In this document: one piece after another, positions 6,427 through 6,490 of the stretch | Layout: every line of letters starts with the position of its first letter | Numbering within the stretch: position 1 is the first letter of the stretch | Assembly: GCA_041641375.1 (NCBI GenBank) | Contig: JBEPYM010000180.1 | Location: 1 to 6,490 of the forward strand | From: Paenibacillus_AK sp041641375 | GTDB taxonomy: Bacteria > Bacillota > Bacilli > Paenibacillales > YIM-B00363 | Reading direction: 5' to 3' | DNA: 6,490 nucleotides | Program-made: the position numbers and the translations under genes | Notes under the pieces: generated by a model | The model's database searches: none | What the model saw: only the letters and a program-made list of their open reading frames with translations | What the model was told of the DNA's origin: nothing

Positions 6427-6455
6427 TTGGTTTTCATCGGCAAAGAGAGTATAAT
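6427..6455 (+). promoter_or_regulatory. Sigma-A-type promoter for the gene downstream of the window
   Basis: A perfect -10 hexamer TATAAT lies at 6450-6455. Seventeen bases upstream is TTGGTT (6427-6432), which keeps the TTG core of the -35 consensus. Transcription would begin near 6462, leaving a leader of about 30 bases before the expected start codon just past the window. The promoter separates the downstream gene from the fabZ-tagA block, at least partly. Confidence 0.65.
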
Positions 6456-6474
6456 GTGATCCGGTAGCTAGAAA

Positions 6475-6484
6475 AGAGGGTGGA
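6475..6484 (+). promoter_or_regulatory. Shine-Dalgarno sequence of a gene starting beyond the window
   Basis: The purine-rich AGAGGGTGGA resembles the AGGAGGTGA consensus and is followed by only six further bases, with no start codon yet. A start at or just after base 6491 would have normal spacing. In Paenibacillus, as I recall, the next gene is often an undecaprenyl-phosphate GlcNAc-1-phosphate transferase (TagO/WecA-like), but nothing in the window shows it. Confidence 0.5.
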
Positions 6485-6490
6485 TCTGAA

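Overview
The window is a compact, one-directional stretch of a Gram-positive chromosome with moderate-to-high G+C. The coding style, the purine-rich Shine-Dalgarno sequences and above all the gene order point to a Paenibacillus/Cohnella-type member of the Paenibacillaceae. The order is fabZ, alpha-phosphoglucomutase, a DUF5693-type membrane protein, csaB, then a TagA/WecG glycosyltransferase. The genus is inferred from recalled gene order and protein similarity; no marker gene is present. I see no mobile element, CRISPR array, tRNA or rRNA.

Layout. Bases 1-140 hold the last 45 codons of an upstream membrane-protein gene, possibly a CDP-alcohol phosphatidyltransferase. A perfect 13-bp inverted repeat (123-168) straddles its stop codon. 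Bases 141-260 are a leader with only a weak promoter candidate. A tight five-gene block follows on the + strand: fabZ (261-707), pgcA (735-2462), a DUF5693-like protein (2489-4525), csaB (4498-5622) and tagA (5629-6381). Gaps within the block are 27, 26, minus 28 and 6 bases, so one transcript is likely. Bases 6382-6490 contain a perfect 14-bp palindrome, a sigma-A-type promoter with a perfect TATAAT, and a Shine-Dalgarno sequence at the edge. These probably belong to a gene whose start lies just outside the window.

How the genes fit together. The last two enzymes are those needed for a secondary cell wall polymer that binds S-layer (SLH-domain) proteins. A TagA-type enzyme adds ManNAc to undecaprenyl-PP-GlcNAc, and CsaB adds a pyruvate ketal to the ManNAc. 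PgcA makes glucose-1-phosphate, the entry to nucleotide sugars for envelope glycans. FabZ makes acyl chains for membrane lipids. The block therefore looks like an envelope-building operon. Its one uncharacterised member, the DUF5693-type protein, has an N-terminal anchor, a large probably extracytoplasmic alpha/beta domain and about eight C-terminal membrane segments. It overlaps csaB, and it is the best candidate in the window for an undescribed part of the polymer pathway.
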